The position numbers and the translations under genes are program-made. From the NCBI GenBank assembly GCA_014377495.1, contig JACMPN010000495.1, positions 1-5,178 of the forward strand: DNA of 5,178 bases. Reading direction: 5' to 3'. This document shows positions 5,120 through 5,178 of this stretch, in pieces; the first letter of the stretch is position 1, and each line of letters starts with the position of its first letter. The notes under the pieces were generated by a model, which did no database searches, was not told the origin of the DNA, and was given only the letters and a program-made list of their open reading frames with translations. Source of the DNA: Candidatus Sericytochromatia bacterium. Lineage in GTDB: Bacteria > Cyanobacteriota > Sericytochromatia > JACMPN01.

Positions 5120-5135
5120 GATCGGGCGGCCGATC
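5120..5135. repeat. Inverted repeat GATCGG-N4-CCGATC upstream of the response regulator
   Basis: GATCGG (5120-5125) and CCGATC (5130-5135) form a perfect 6-4-6 inverted repeat 31-46 bases upstream of the response-regulator start codon. The position suits an operator or a 5' leader hairpin. A weak -10-like TAGATC on the minus strand (5132-5137) overlaps it. Both readings are inference. The remainder of the window to 5178 shows no gene that I can support. Confidence 0.35.
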
Positions 5136-5178
5136 TAAGGCCGAAACCCCACCAGCGTGTGCCTGCCACCTGAATTTC

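Overview
The window is about 5.2 kb of GC-rich bacterial chromosome with dense housekeeping gene content. Six genes lie on the plus strand and one lies convergently on the minus strand. The taxon cannot be fixed from this stretch. A very well conserved RemA/DUF370 gene directly upstream of gmk and rpoZ is an arrangement known from Firmicutes, Cyanobacteria and related lineages. The RemA wording (for example VILSAIQPETVAHRF) reads, from memory, closest to the cyanobacterial/Terrabacteria type. The high GC, the missing coaBC and the second DUF370 copy argue against a typical Bacillus-like genome. I infer an uncultured or little-studied GC-rich lineage, with low confidence.

Layout: positions 1-525 hold the C-terminal part of a trimeric-type purine nucleoside phosphorylase cut by the left edge. 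A 257-bp gap follows, with a 12-bp palindrome, a possible -10 element, a GC-rich hairpin and the remA ribosome-binding site. Positions 783-2162 hold a tight four-gene unit: remA, a divergent second DUF370 gene, gmk and rpoZ. Every junction in it is a 4-base stop/start overlap. Two hairpins follow rpoZ, the second a strong intrinsic terminator. priA (2283-4691) comes next with its own good ribosome-binding site. A single-domain response regulator (5089-4700, minus strand) converges on priA with only 8 bp between the stop codons and a small hairpin across the junction.

How the genes fit together: the phosphorylase and guanylate kinase act in purine salvage and GMP-to-GDP conversion. Omega is an RNA polymerase subunit and PriA restarts stalled replication forks. 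RemA-family proteins are DNA-binding transcription regulators. The unit therefore links guanine nucleotide supply, transcription and genome maintenance, as in other bacteria with remA-gmk-rpoZ. The most unusual element is the second DUF370 gene. It keeps the family fold signature but has lost residues matching the RemA DNA-contact arginines, and it is translationally coupled to an intact RemA. A mixed RemA assembly or a retargeted paralogue is the best candidate here for something undescribed. I see no mobile element, CRISPR array, tRNA or rRNA.
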